From: Paenalicyclobacillus mengziensis
Lineage (GTDB): Bacteria > Bacillota > Bacilli > Alicyclobacillales > Alicyclobacillaceae
Reading direction: 5' to 3'
Assembly: GCF_017298635.1 (NCBI RefSeq)
Contig: NZ_CP071182.1
Location: forward strand, 2,356,001 to 2,420,000
Length of the DNA: 64,000 nt
Shown: positions 1-9,173 of the stretch, piece after piece
Layout of the letters: every line of letters starts with the position of its first letter
How positions within the stretch are numbered: the first letter of the stretch is position 1
Notes under the pieces: generated by a model
Databases searched by the model: none
What the model was told of the DNA's origin: nothing
Seen by the model: only the letters and a program-made list of their open reading frames with translations
Made by a program: the position numbers and the translations under genes

Positions 1-1168
1 GATCATATTCCACAGCACATTCTTCCTGCACAATCTCGTTTGCCAGTTTTTGAGTAGCAGGATTCAGGTAAATCTTTGTCCACTCCGTGCCGGCGAGTGG
101 CCACTGTGACTCCTCGCGCAGGGCGAATCCGTCCACACCCCGGACGTTCAGTATCACGGGAGATTGCTCGTTCCAGTTGTTGGCTTCGCCTTTGAGGTAG
201 TAGTCAAAGAAGCGTTTCTGGAGGTTTCGTCCATAGTCGGTGTAGAAGTGTGTCCAGTGCTCGAGCCCGTGAATTTCGAGCCATTTTTCTTTGGAGGCAG
301 CGTTTTTATAGCCTTCAACGTTTCCACGCAAGTGAAGTCCAATACCCCCCCAGTTTCCAGCAGAGAGAATGGGAACAGTGACTTTTGACCAGTCAATTTG
401 CCGCTCCTTGTAGTACGCGTCAGTCGCAACTGGATGGGACAAGATATCCATTTCCAGGTTTGTACGGTTTTTGGCCAGTTCGTCTTCTGGAAGTGTTTCA
501 GGGCCGGCTACATACTCGCCGTTGTTCCTGTTCATACTGCCGCGTTCACCAACACCGTGTTGTACGGTCAAGATCTGAGGGAGCCAAGTCGCCCAGAATG
601 TAGACAAAATACCCCCATGGTGCGTGGCATCACGGTACCAGTCGGCTGAACCTTCCCACGGGCAGATGGCGGCCAGATGAGGCGGTTGCAAAGCGGCTAC
701 CTGCCATTGATTCATGGCATAGTAGGAAATACCGATGAGTCCAACCTTTCCGTTCGACCATGTCTGCACACCAGCCCACTCGATGCACTCGTAAAAATCT
801 CTTGTTTCCCGGGGTGAGAACGGACTGAGATGGCCCGGTGAACGGCCTGCTCCTCGAGAGTCCACGCGGACACAAACATAGCCATATGGCACCCATTTCT
901 CGGGATCGACAGCTTCCCACGTTTGATACTTGTTCGTGGAACCTTCTGCGACGTCGGGATGCTCTTGAACCATCAAGTTCCACTGACGAGGATAACCTTC
1001 TTCAAACAGCAGCCCTTTCGCATAGGGGCCGTATGAGAGAAGGACCGGATATCGACCGTCCTCGACAGGCCGAAAAACGTCTGCTCGCAGGACCAATCCA
1101 TCGTCCATGGTTATCTCGACATCCCAATCGATTCTCATTCCGTCCTGAACTACAGTCTTGTCCGTCAC
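1..1168 (-). CDS. CocE/NonD family hydrolase (partial, 3' end off the left edge)
   Basis: The minus-strand reading frame stays open from a GTG at 1168 to the window edge, about 389 codons. GGAGAGGTG lies a few bases upstream of the GTG. The protein looks like the X-Pro dipeptidyl-peptidase/CocE family of serine alpha/beta hydrolases, which cleave esters or amides. Visible family features are an N-terminal strand region ending in VLLSYGPYAKG, the segment RVDSRGAGRSPG, and the nucleophile elbow GISYYAMNQWQ with the candidate catalytic Ser. The segment HLAAICPWEGSADWYRD is typical of the family. The jelly-roll C-terminus is only partly present. No signal peptide is seen. Its own substrate is unknown; it stands beside a catabolic gene cluster and may belong to it. 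Family confidence is high, function within the family is open. Confidence 0.85.
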   Translation of the reverse strand, partial: MTDKTVVQDGMRIDWDVEITMDDGLVLRADVFRPVEDGRYPVLLSYGPYAKGLLFEEGYPRQWNLMVQEHPDVAEGSTNKYQTWEAVDPEKWVPYGYVCVRVDSRGAGRSPGHLSPFSPRETRDFYECIEWAGVQTWSNGKVGLIGISYYAMNQWQVAALQPPHLAAICPWEGSADWYRDATHHGGILSTFWATWLPQILTVQHGVGERGSMNRNNGEYVAGPETLPEDELAKNRTNLEMDILSHPVATDAYYKERQIDWSKVTVPILSAGNWGGIGLHLRGNVEGYKNAASKEKWLEIHGLEHWTHFYTDYGRNLQKRFFDYYLKGEANNWNEQSPVILNVRGVDGFALREESQWPLAGTEWTKIYLNPATQKLANEIVQEECAVEYD

Positions 1169-1642
1169 GTTTCACCTCTCCAATCATGTGGAACTATTCA
1201 TAGTAAATTCTAAATCAACGAGCGAATATGTCGTTTGTTTGCCGGCTATAAAGGATGACGAAATTTTTGTGGAATTGGAACAACGTAGTGCGATTTCCGG
1301 GATTGTGGGACAGACGCTTCCGTTGGTCTTTCATCTTTCATCTTTCGTCTTTCGTGCATAACGAGCTCTGAACGCGCTATTCAACCTGCGCCAAACAGGT
1401 TCAGTGGAAATAACGCGCTCCTGGCGCGTTATTGGCTAAAACGGATCGGGATAACGCTTCTACAACGCGCTATTTGCGAGAGTCGAGAACCTAACGCTTC
1501 CAGAACGCGTTATTCCTTGTCCGACGAAGGCAGATCCATGGGAGTAACGCTTCCACAACGCGTTATTGGCAACGAGGCCGATATGACCTGCGTTTTACAA
1601 GCAGAGAACGGTCGATTTCTTGCCAGTCCGAAAGGAAACACG
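1169..1642. other. Non-coding stretch with repeats
   Basis: No credible gene is seen. It holds a short CTTTCAT/CTTTCGT tandem repeat at about 1328-1355 and the inverted copy of the five-palindrome element (1358-1567), listed separately. It lies between the 5' end of the CocE-type gene and the 3' end of the PucR-type gene, both on the minus strand, so the promoter of the CocE-type gene should lie at its left end. Confidence 0.6.
1358..1567 (-). repeat. Five-palindrome 210-bp element, copy 1 (inverted)
   Basis: Read on the minus strand, this segment has five 23-bp imperfect palindromes of the form ATAACGCG, a 7-base centre, then CGCGTTAT, separated by spacers of about 20-30 bp. The fourth unit (centre CCAGGAG) is the most perfect. 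Spacers are also shared with the other copies, for example CCCATGGATCTGCC between units 1 and 2 and CTGAACCTGTT between units 4 and 5. Copies 2 and 3 lie at 11443-11652 and 33911-34118 in the opposite orientation. It is not coding. It could be a REP/BIME-like or MITE-like element, or a structured RNA; function is unknown. Confidence 0.85.
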
Positions 1643-3340
1643 TTAGTTTTCTTCCTTTCCGTTCAAGTACATATGGATGTTCAGTGCGATGAGGAGGGAC
1701 GTTCGGTATTCCGGGTCGTCAAAGTGATTTCCTAAAATACCGTGAATCTTGCGTACTCTATAGGAGACAGTGTTTGGGTGCACAAACAGTTCCTTCGCTG
1801 TGGCAGTGACATTGCCTCCAAGTTTTAAATAGGCATAGAGCGTATCACAAAGGGAGTCAGAATTTTTCTCGTCGTGCGACAGCAACTCGTGCAAGTAGTC
1901 ATCGCGATAGGAGCGAAGTTGATTGTGGTCATTGATCATGTGAATGAAGCGAAAAAGTCCGATTTGCTGATGGAGTGCAATCAACCCCAGGTTCGGTAGG
2001 GCCGTGAGGATTTCCAAGGTTTTCTGTGCGTCCTCGTAACTCTGTTGAAGCATGTTTGGAGAGGCGTATATCCCGCCGACGGCAGCGCGGAGATGCCGAA
2101 TGGGCAGGGATGAGTGCAGAGATTGCAGGTAGGGTTCGAGTGTAATTCGTAGTTTTTGTGGCATATCATTTCTGGCGTTTGGCGAAAACGGCACAAGGAG
2201 AGTGAACAGGTTTCCGTCATAACCGAGAATGCACTGGCCAAAGACGGAGCGGACATGTTTCCGGAGCTCTTTTTCGAAGACTTGTTCTGGTCGGTCGACG
2301 ACGTATATGTCGCTCTCCGGCCGTAGAAAGCGGCACTCAATCAGAATGGCGACCATTGGCGTAGACCAGTCGATTTTGATGAACCCGGTATTGCGCAGCG
2401 CAGCAGTGTGGAGACGGCCGTGGATAAGGTCCTGAATCGCCTCGAGTTCCGTTGTACGTCTGTCGTCCAACTGAACGGTGTCCCGAATTAACTTCAGTGA
2501 TATGGCAGTGGCACCGTGTTCCATTGCGGCGACATCAACAGATGAGTGCAGACCGGATGCATTTACGAGTGTCGCAAACCCATATACGACATTGCTTGCT
2601 ATGATAGGAATGGTGACAGTTTCTCGTTTGGTTCTAGGCAGCTTTTGCAAAAGGGTGTCTTTGCTTCGGCCGGCGACGACGCGCCGGTAGTAATCAGAGT
2701 TGAGCAGGCTGAGTTGAAAACTGCGATCCGTTCGCTCCAGAAGACACTCATTCATCGATACTGCGAGGTCAGGTTCACCATCGGTTTGAACGGGTATGTT
2801 TGCGGAGATGAGGTTGAAGCGGCCATCTTCGACAACCACCGGGTTGTTGACGAGGTTGGCGAGCGCCTGTCCGATGTCTCTCACAGAGCTTCCGTTGAGT
2901 ACGAGTTCGGTGAGTTGCTGATGGATGTCCTGAACTCGTTGGAGCAACAGTAACTGCTCATTATTAATCAAGTTCATGACAGATTCAATCACAAACGGCC
3001 ATGTTGAATTTCCCGGGAGACCGATAATTGGGAATTTCCTCGTGTCTGCGAGTACGCGAACCGCATCAGAGATGTCCCCTAAGAACCGCGTCGTCTTAAT
3101 GGCGAGTGCTACGGCATTCCTTTGAATCAGGCTTTCTATCCACTGAACCTGTGACACAGAGCTATCCCGGACGAAGAAGCCTGTCGTACATACGATTTCA
3201 CCACCCCGCAGCCAATCAGCGGCATCGGGCACTTCCGCAACAGTAATCGTTTTTACTGTGTTTGACAGGCCCTCATGGCCGCCTAACACGATGGCATCTT
3301 TAAAAGCTTTGGTTGCTAAAATCTGGCGAACATCAGCCAT
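1643..3340 (-). CDS. PucR/CdaR-type transcriptional regulator
   Basis: This 565-residue protein has the PucR-family layout: an N-terminal purine-catabolism-regulator domain (about 1-125), a central CdaR/GGDEF-like domain, and a C-terminal helix-turn-helix at about 500-560 (segment NVTATAKELFVHPNTVSYR). Family members sense metabolites and control purine, allantoin, sugar-acid or amino-acid catabolism. I chose the ATG at 3340 because GGAGGT ends 7 bases upstream; the in-frame GTG at 3346 directly abuts that site and is too close. It lies downstream of the aldehyde dehydrogenase on the same strand, with a gap of about 70 bases, so it is probably the local regulator of the nitrogen-compound catabolic genes on both sides. 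The effector is unknown. Confidence 0.88.
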   Translation of the reverse strand: MADVRQILATKAFKDAIVLGGHEGLSNTVKTITVAEVPDAADWLRGGEIVCTTGFFVRDSSVSQVQWIESLIQRNAVALAIKTTRFLGDISDAVRVLADTRKFPIIGLPGNSTWPFVIESVMNLINNEQLLLLQRVQDIHQQLTELVLNGSSVRDIGQALANLVNNPVVVEDGRFNLISANIPVQTDGEPDLAVSMNECLLERTDRSFQLSLLNSDYYRRVVAGRSKDTLLQKLPRTKRETVTIPIIASNVVYGFATLVNASGLHSSVDVAAMEHGATAISLKLIRDTVQLDDRRTTELEAIQDLIHGRLHTAALRNTGFIKIDWSTPMVAILIECRFLRPESDIYVVDRPEQVFEKELRKHVRSVFGQCILGYDGNLFTLLVPFSPNARNDMPQKLRITLEPYLQSLHSSLPIRHLRAAVGGIYASPNMLQQSYEDAQKTLEILTALPNLGLIALHQQIGLFRFIHMINDHNQLRSYRDDYLHELLSHDEKNSDSLCDTLYAYLKLGGNVTATAKELFVHPNTVSYRVRKIHGILGNHFDDPEYRTSLLIALNIHMYLNGKEEN

Positions 3341-3410
3341 GTCCACACCTCCGCACGATTACTCGCAACTAATGACTTGTGCCCGATGCGAGCTGAACTC
3401 GGACCCTGAA

Positions 3411-4898
3411 TCAACTATACCGTTTTGCTTGACCTGTACCGTCAAACCAATCAAAGGGCTCAGGATTGGTGTTGACAATAATATTTTTGACCTGTGTGTA
3501 ATCCTTGTAGCAGTCAATACCGTTTTCACGTCCGAGCCCGCTGTCTTTGTAGCCGCCCCAAGGTGAGGAAGGGTTAATGCGGTGGTGGTCGTTAATCCAG
3601 ATGACACCGGCTTCAAGTTGTGAAGCGACACGGTGGGCTTTTCTGATGTCATTCGTCCAAATCGACATCGCAAGCCCAAACTCTGTTCCATTGGCAATCG
3701 TAATCGCTTCTTCTTCGGTGCGGTATTTCATGATGCAAACAACAGGACCGAATATTTCCTCTTGTGCGATGGTCATTTCGTTTGTGACTTCGGTAAAGAC
3801 CGCAGGCCGAACATACCAGCCATTTCCCGCGATGGCGGTTCCACCGTAGACTAATTTGGCGCCTTCCTTGACGCCAATGTTGACGTAATCTAGGACCCGA
3901 TTCAGTTGACGTTCCGACACCATAGGACCTACGTCAGTGTTCACGTCGAGTGGTGAACCAATTCGTAATTGCTTCACTTTCTGCACGAAGGCTTCAACAA
4001 ATTCGTCATACATCGACTCAGGCACAATCATGCGGGCACCTTGTACGCATGTTTGACCACTTGCGATGTATCCAGCAAAAACAGCTCCGTTAACCGCTTC
4101 TTCCAGGTTCGCGTCTTGAAAAATGAGAACGGATGCCTTCCCGCCCAGTTCGGCCGCCACCTTAATCAGGTTATGTCCAGCCGCCGCTGCCACACTCCGG
4201 CCTGTCGGTGTGCCGCCGGTTAGGTCGATTTTGCCAAGTTGATTGTTCTCCGAGAGTGCTTTCCCGGCGACGGCTCCATAACCATGGACAACACCCACAA
4301 TGCCATCAGGAATTCCACTGTCTTTGATGAGCGCTGCAAGGATGTTGACGGTGATGGGTGCCTGCTCAGACGGTTTGATAACGACTGCATTTCCTGCGGC
4401 CAGGGCGGGTGCAAGCTTTTTCGTTAAGATGAGGAGTGGGTGATTCCATGGCGTAAGCAGCCCGACAACACCAAGTGGTTCACGTACGGTGTAGTTCAGA
4501 TAGCCAGGCCCGAAGGGTGGTACAGTGTCCTCCAGGGTTTCAACCACACTTGCAAAGTAGTCATACCACTCTGGCAGCCGGGAGAGTTGGGCCTGCATTT
4601 CTCGGATTGGTCTGCCTGTAACCCGGCTCTCAGCGGCCACAAGGTCAGGTAACGCAGCTCTCATCTTCGCTGCGAGGGTACGAAGACATTGAACCCGAAA
4701 CGCCTTGTCAGTGCGCCAATTCGTTTGATGAAAGGCTGTTTTCGCCACCTCAACAGCGTGTTCTACGTCAGCACCGACGCTGTTTGCGATTTTCGCAACG
4801 ACCTCACCGGTTTCAGGATTGATGAGGGGGAAATACTCGCCTGTGACACTGGGTACAAATTGTCCATTGATAAACTGGTCATATCGAGGCAAGCTCAT
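3411..4898 (-). CDS. NAD(P)-dependent aldehyde dehydrogenase
   Basis: A full-length 495-residue ALDH-superfamily enzyme that oxidises an aldehyde to the acid in the cytoplasm. Catalytic residues are in place: Asn152 in TPWNHP, Lys175 in IKPSEQ, Glu250 in AAELGGK and the nucleophile Cys284 in SGQTCVQGAR. The C-terminal NDHHRINPSSPWGGYKDSG stretch is like betaine-aldehyde and semialdehyde dehydrogenases. GGGAGG lies upstream of the ATG at 4898. The start overlaps the 3' end of the nitrilase-like gene by 20 bp, which suggests translational coupling. With the nitrilase and amidohydrolase next to it, it probably oxidises a semialdehyde intermediate of the same pathway. The exact substrate is not readable from sequence. 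Confidence 0.92.
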   Translation of the reverse strand: MSLPRYDQFINGQFVPSVTGEYFPLINPETGEVVAKIANSVGADVEHAVEVAKTAFHQTNWRTDKAFRVQCLRTLAAKMRAALPDLVAAESRVTGRPIREMQAQLSRLPEWYDYFASVVETLEDTVPPFGPGYLNYTVREPLGVVGLLTPWNHPLLILTKKLAPALAAGNAVVIKPSEQAPITVNILAALIKDSGIPDGIVGVVHGYGAVAGKALSENNQLGKIDLTGGTPTGRSVAAAAGHNLIKVAAELGGKASVLIFQDANLEEAVNGAVFAGYIASGQTCVQGARMIVPESMYDEFVEAFVQKVKQLRIGSPLDVNTDVGPMVSERQLNRVLDYVNIGVKEGAKLVYGGTAIAGNGWYVRPAVFTEVTNEMTIAQEEIFGPVVCIMKYRTEEEAITIANGTEFGLAMSIWTNDIRKAHRVASQLEAGVIWINDHHRINPSSPWGGYKDSGLGRENGIDCYKDYTQVKNIIVNTNPEPFDWFDGTGQAKRYS

Positions 4899-6474
4899 GC
4901 TTCAACAACCTCCCGTAATTTTTCGGCTTTCTATCAAACAGGACATGGGTACCCGGGACAATCGATTTGCTTCGCGAAACAGCAAAGGAACAGTATGCAC
5001 CTGTGGCGTGAAGGGGGCGTCCAACGAGCGTGGACGCAACCACCGCACCGTTTGGATCGACGAGGAAGCTTGCACCGGCGTTCCCCTCTGTCGAGAGCGC
5101 AGACGAAAACACAGAAGCCACATAGATACGGTTTTCCGCAGCCCTCGTTCGCGCAATCGACAGTGCGTCCGAGTGTCCCATGCCATGCTGCCAGACGACC
5201 ATGTCAGCTCCAGCAAGCATTAGGCTGCGCGCTGCTTCCGGCACGAGGCCGTCGGCTTCATGCATGACCCCGATGTAACCGAAGGAACAGCGAAAAACTT
5301 TTGATAGGGCATCGTCGGAAGCAACGGTCGGACGTTCATCCGGGAAGTGGTGAGTGGTGTAGTACGTGTCCATGATGCCTTCCTGGGTCACAAAACGAGA
5401 TCGGGCACCTTCTCTAGGAATATCGGTTAACAACATCCACTGCTCACGGTCTAGCAGTTCTTGGTACGGTAAAACATCCCTTAACTCACCTGGAAATGCG
5501 GGCATCAATATCAAGTGAGGCTCATGTTCGATTAACCGGCGTACGTGTTGAAGATGTGCGTCACTCTTCAAAGTGGATTGGTTGAGCGCAGACACTGTCA
5601 CGTAAGGAGCAGCAAATTCCGGTGTAATGGCCTCGGAGAGGATGCGGTAGATGGGCAGGTCTTGCGTGTCCGCGCCAAGGAGTTGATAGAGCCGCGGCTG
5701 TCTGACGGGTCGATGGGCTGGGTCGGCGGTTGTGATTTCCCCGTCTTCGCCGACTGGAATGTCCACGGAGATGACTTTGGTTTCGTTGGAGGGCGCCTGC
5801 ACAATCAGGGTCCCATCAGGGCTGTAAACAGCAGACCTGCCTGCGTAGGTGACGGTGTCTGCTTCGACGTCCCACTTGTCCGCCACGGCGAGCCACACCC
5901 CGTTTTCACGAGCTCTCGTAGAAAGCATGTATTCGCACTGAGCGTTTGTGAGGGTGTTGGCATACGGTCCGCTTGCCGTAAGGTTGGCCAAGTCGATGAT
6001 GATTTTTGCCCCTTCTAAAGCAGCGGCCCGCACGAGCTCAGGGAGTCTGGCATCCGCACACACGACGAGTGCTACTGTGCCAAATTCCGTGCCGACGATG
6101 GACACTTCCGTCCCCGGGTTAAACCAGCGGTGATCGAAATGCCAGAGGTAGCTCTTATCCTTCTCGGCAATTTTTGTTCCGCTGCGGTCAAACAGGATTG
6201 CCGCGTTGTGCTTTCCGTCGGCGTAGCCAAACGCAATATAGGTTTTGGATTCTCGGGCAATCTCCGCGACTTCTCTGAGCACGTCCGAAACGGGCAAGCT
6301 CACTGCAGACTCGAAAGCGGGGAGGAAATAGGCTGGGTAGGCAGCCTCCGGCACAATCACAAAGTCGTGCTCTGCTGCGGCATCTCGAATGAACTGTCGC
6401 AGTGAGCGCCAAGCTGAATCTGCATCTCTTCTATCATTTGCCTTTACCTGAATACAAGCGAGTTTCAAAGTCAC
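4879..6474 (-). CDS. Carbon-nitrogen hydrolase with two nitrilase-like domains, the second degenerate
   Basis: The 531-residue product is about twice the usual nitrilase-superfamily length. The N-terminal domain (about 1-270) carries the Glu-Lys-Cys triad: Glu43 in VPEAAYP, Lys107 in AEKDKSYLWHF and Cys139 in LVVCADARLPE. The C-terminal domain (about 285-525) keeps the fold pattern (LILMPAFPGE, FGYIGVMHEADGLVPEAARSLMLAG, the repeated RTRAAEN motif) but has no Cys at the nucleophile position. It is therefore a tandem fusion or duplication with one probably active site. Such enzymes hydrolyse amides, nitriles or N-carbamoyl compounds. It overlaps the ALDH gene by 20 bp and lies 52 bp downstream of the ACMSD-type gene, so the three probably form one operon. 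Confidence 0.88.
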   Translation of the reverse strand: MTLKLACIQVKANDRRDADSAWRSLRQFIRDAAAEHDFVIVPEAAYPAYFLPAFESAVSLPVSDVLREVAEIARESKTYIAFGYADGKHNAAILFDRSGTKIAEKDKSYLWHFDHRWFNPGTEVSIVGTEFGTVALVVCADARLPELVRAAALEGAKIIIDLANLTASGPYANTLTNAQCEYMLSTRARENGVWLAVADKWDVEADTVTYAGRSAVYSPDGTLIVQAPSNETKVISVDIPVGEDGEITTADPAHRPVRQPRLYQLLGADTQDLPIYRILSEAITPEFAAPYVTVSALNQSTLKSDAHLQHVRRLIEHEPHLILMPAFPGELRDVLPYQELLDREQWMLLTDIPREGARSRFVTQEGIMDTYYTTHHFPDERPTVASDDALSKVFRCSFGYIGVMHEADGLVPEAARSLMLAGADMVVWQHGMGHSDALSIARTRAAENRIYVASVFSSALSTEGNAGASFLVDPNGAVVASTLVGRPLHATGAYCSFAVSRSKSIVPGTHVLFDRKPKNYGRLLKHELASI

Positions 6475-6526
6475 TCACGTCCTCCCATAGACGGTGTCTT
6501 GCTGGTGGGCCGGTTTTTATTGACTT

Positions 6527-7510
6527 TTAAAACCGGAACAACTGAAGCGGGTTCAACTCCTTGATTTTTTTCGAGGATGAAGGTTCCAGTCCGGGGACCT
6601 GGTTCAGGAGGTCAAGGGGTTGAGACTCAGCCATGTCAAATGGATAATCTGTCCCAATGACCACTCTATCTGCACCAACCTGTTGAATGAGAAACGAGAG
6701 TGCCTTGAAGTTAAACGTGATTTCGTCATAGTAAAAGCGACGGAGATAGGCGGAGGGATTTTCTAGACACGTTTTTGACTCTTCACGGACCGTGTAGCCG
6801 TGGTCGAGCCGACCAATCTGATACGGGAGATATCCTCCACCGTGAGCAAGCAACACGCGCAACTTGGGGTGCCTGTCGAGCACGCCGCCAAAAATCAGGG
6901 ACGCAGCCCCAATCGCGGTGTCAAGCGGGTTCCCGATGAGGTTGGTCAGGTAATACTTAGACAATCCAGCTTTATCACCGACGTAATACGGGTGTAGAAA
7001 TACGGGCCAGTCGAGTGTCTCACAAGCGGCGAAGAACGCATCGTATGATTCATCATCGAGCGTTTTTCCTTCCACTGTGGTACCAATTTCCACTCCGCAA
7101 AGCCCAGTCAATTTCGCGGCTTCGTGCAACACCTCTACAGCTGCAGTCGGATTCTGTAACGGCACCGTCGCAAGTCCACGGAACCTTTGCTGATTCGCAG
7201 CAACGAACCGACTCGTACCTTCGTTGACGAAGCGGGCAAAGGTGGTTGAAAGTTCGTCGTCAATCCAGTACATGAACATTGGCGGCGCAGGGCTGAGAAC
7301 CGTAAAATCAACGCCCATGTCGTTCATGTCCAAAAGTTTTTCTTCGGCGTCGTAAAACTTTCGAAAGAGAGGATATGTGTAGCCCTGTTCATGGACAACC
7401 CACTCTGCGGAGCCACGCTTCTGAACGCTTGCTCCGTACTTGGAGCCCTCTTTCCGAATGAGACCGACGACGTTTTCAGGAAGGATGTGGCTGTGCACAT
7501 CGATGACCAA
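6527..7510 (-). CDS. ACMSD-type amidohydrolase (metal-dependent hydrolase/decarboxylase)
   Basis: Amidohydrolase-2 family TIM-barrel protein. Metal-site motifs visible are IDVHSHI near the N-terminus, FLHPYY, LAHGGGYLPYQIGR and GTDYPFD. The family includes 2-amino-3-carboxymuconate semialdehyde decarboxylase, gamma-resorcylate decarboxylase and related non-oxidative decarboxylases or hydrolases. The frame can be extended to an ATG at 7561, but that has no good ribosome site. The TTG at 7510 is preceded by GGAAAGGTGG at a good distance and makes the protein begin MVIDVHSHI, the usual family start, so I prefer it (327 residues). First gene of the minus-strand operon. The neighbouring ALDH fits a semialdehyde pathway, but whether it decarboxylates or hydrolyses is undecided. 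Confidence 0.87.
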   Translation of the reverse strand: MVIDVHSHILPENVVGLIRKEGSKYGASVQKRGSAEWVVHEQGYTYPLFRKFYDAEEKLLDMNDMGVDFTVLSPAPPMFMYWIDDELSTTFARFVNEGTSRFVAANQQRFRGLATVPLQNPTAAVEVLHEAAKLTGLCGVEIGTTVEGKTLDDESYDAFFAACETLDWPVFLHPYYVGDKAGLSKYYLTNLIGNPLDTAIGAASLIFGGVLDRHPKLRVLLAHGGGYLPYQIGRLDHGYTVREESKTCLENPSAYLRRFYYDEITFNFKALSFLIQQVGADRVVIGTDYPFDMAESQPLDLLNQVPGLEPSSSKKIKELNPLQLFRF

Positions 7511-7561
7511 ACCGCTCGCCACCTTTCCGACGATACCAGTGTTTTTATGCTTTAAAAGCAT

Positions 7562-7799
7562 CTAACACCAAGATATACTGAAAAATCCGATATAAAAATG
7601 GGATACGGTTGTGAGTTCAGATGAATAAACACCCTGGACTGTTGTCGTGATTTCACAATATCCGACGACAAAACTGACTGGTGGTTGTTGAAAACTCATA
7701 ACGATACGAGTCGATTTTTGTGATATTCAATTATACTAACTATTTCACACCTTCGATATATTCTACTTAGCACTCATCGAGGATAGAGGTGGCAACCGT
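7562..7799. promoter_or_regulatory. Divergent promoter region of catabolic cluster I
   Basis: This 238-bp AT-rich gap separates the minus-strand amidohydrolase operon from the plus-strand cyclic amidohydrolase operon. It must hold both promoters and is the likely target of the PucR-type regulator. A TATACT hexamer near 7732 is a candidate -10 for the plus strand, but I could not find a convincing -35. No clear riboswitch or operator is seen. Confidence 0.45.
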
Positions 7800-9161
7800 A
7801 TGTACGATATCGAAATCATTGGAGCGCGGATTGTGACATCTTCTGCCGAGTTTACGGGCTGTATCTCCATTGAAGATGGAAAGATTGCTGCCATCAGTGA
7901 AAAACCTCTTCGCAATTCGAAACAAACCATTGATGCAAGTGGACTTCACGCACTGCCTGGCATGGTGGAGCAGCACGTTCACTTTATGGACCCAGGCGAA
8001 AATGACCGGGAGGACTTTATCCACGGTTCCTCTGCAGCTGCAACAGCGGGTGTTACGACGGTGATTGAACACACCCATTCGCATCCTGTGCGAACTGTAG
8101 ACGATTTGTTGGAAAAGAGAAGCTACCTCAAGAACCGTTCGCTGATTGACTTTGGACTCGGGGCGCATGTATGGCCCGGGTATTTCGATGAACTGACCGG
8201 GCTGTGGGAGAACGGAATTTCGTTTTTCAAGGCGTTCACCTGTACCACTCACGGAATTCCAGGCCTTCGAAACAGCGATATCTTCGAGGCTTTTCAAAAG
8301 ATTTCTTCGGCTGGTGGCGTGGTACTCGCACACTGCGAAGATGAAAGCATGACAGAGAGGAACGAACACAACCTCAAATTAATGGAACGAATGGATGGCC
8401 ACGTGATTCAGGAGTGGCGGAGCAAGGAGGCAGAAGAGGTTGCGGTTTCGGATGTTGTCCTGCTCGCCAAATTGACCGGTGCCAAAGTGACGATTGCTCA
8501 CGTCAGTCATCCCTTTGTCGTAGACATCGTACATCGCGGGCGTGAAATGGGCGCAGACGTGATGGCGGAAGTCTGTCCACAGTACATGTTCCTCGACGAA
8601 TACCAGATACAGGACCGGGGACCGTTTGGGAAATTCACGCCTCCGGCTCGGTCGGCTCCAGAAGCGAAGCGGATGATGGAACTTTTGGCGAGCGGATCGA
8701 TAGACATTTTGTCGTCCGATCACGCTCCATCCACCCGGCATCACAAACTCGAGGGCAACATCTGGAGTTGTCACTTCGGCCTTCCCGGCGTGGAAACCAC
8801 CTTGCCATTAATGTTAACCGCGGTAAACCGTGGCGAAATCTCTTTGCAGACGGTTGTCAAGGCCTACTCAGAAACACCTGCTCGCCGCTTAGGCCTGTTT
8901 CCGAGAAAAGGGAGCCTACGTGTCGGTGCGGACGCAGATATCGTCCTTGTCGATCTGACCAAAAAATGGACCATCTCGGACGACAATGTCGTATCGAAGG
9001 CCGGTTGGAGCCCGTACAGTGGAATGGAATGCACTGGAAAACCGGAAACAACGATGGTCCGGGGACAAATTGTCGTACAGGGCGGGAAAGTCGTCGCGGA
9101 ACCTGGAACTGGCAGGTACGTTTCGAGCGTTATCAGTGATAACCCACACTCACGTGTGTAA
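7800..9161 (+). CDS. Dihydroorotase/allantoinase/hydantoinase-type cyclic amidohydrolase
   Basis: A 453-residue member of the cyclic amidohydrolase family, which opens cyclic amide rings such as dihydroorotate, allantoin or hydantoins. The binuclear metal site is intact: His59 and His61 in EQHVHFMDPG, Lys144 (carbamylated in the family) in SFFKAFT, His178 in LAHCED, His234 in IAHVSH, and the Asp in SSDHAPS. The C-terminal NxxK/GxIxxGxxADIVL-type segment is also present. It is not placed with pyrimidine biosynthesis genes; the neighbours are an isochorismatase-type amidase, a transporter and a PucR regulator. A catabolic ring-opening role such as allantoinase or cyclic-ureide/imide hydrolase is therefore more likely than pyrC. 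It starts the plus-strand operon. Confidence 0.88.
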   Translation: MYDIEIIGARIVTSSAEFTGCISIEDGKIAAISEKPLRNSKQTIDASGLHALPGMVEQHVHFMDPGENDREDFIHGSSAAATAGVTTVIEHTHSHPVRTVDDLLEKRSYLKNRSLIDFGLGAHVWPGYFDELTGLWENGISFFKAFTCTTHGIPGLRNSDIFEAFQKISSAGGVVLAHCEDESMTERNEHNLKLMERMDGHVIQEWRSKEAEEVAVSDVVLLAKLTGAKVTIAHVSHPFVVDIVHRGREMGADVMAEVCPQYMFLDEYQIQDRGPFGKFTPPARSAPEAKRMMELLASGSIDILSSDHAPSTRHHKLEGNIWSCHFGLPGVETTLPLMLTAVNRGEISLQTVVKAYSETPARRLGLFPRKGSLRVGADADIVLVDLTKKWTISDDNVVSKAGWSPYSGMECTGKPETTMVRGQIVVQGGKVVAEPGTGRYVSSVISDNPHSRV

Positions 9162-9173
9162 GGGGGAATGAGC

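Noticed and set aside
1517-1735. Small plus-strand ORF beside the PucR gene
   Set aside because: It runs through the palindromic element and antisense to the PucR-type regulator, with no ribosome site.
7800-9161. Housekeeping dihydroorotase (pyrC)
   Set aside because: It is not in a pyr operon and its neighbours are catabolic (amidase, transporter, PucR regulator), so a ring-opening catabolic role is preferred.
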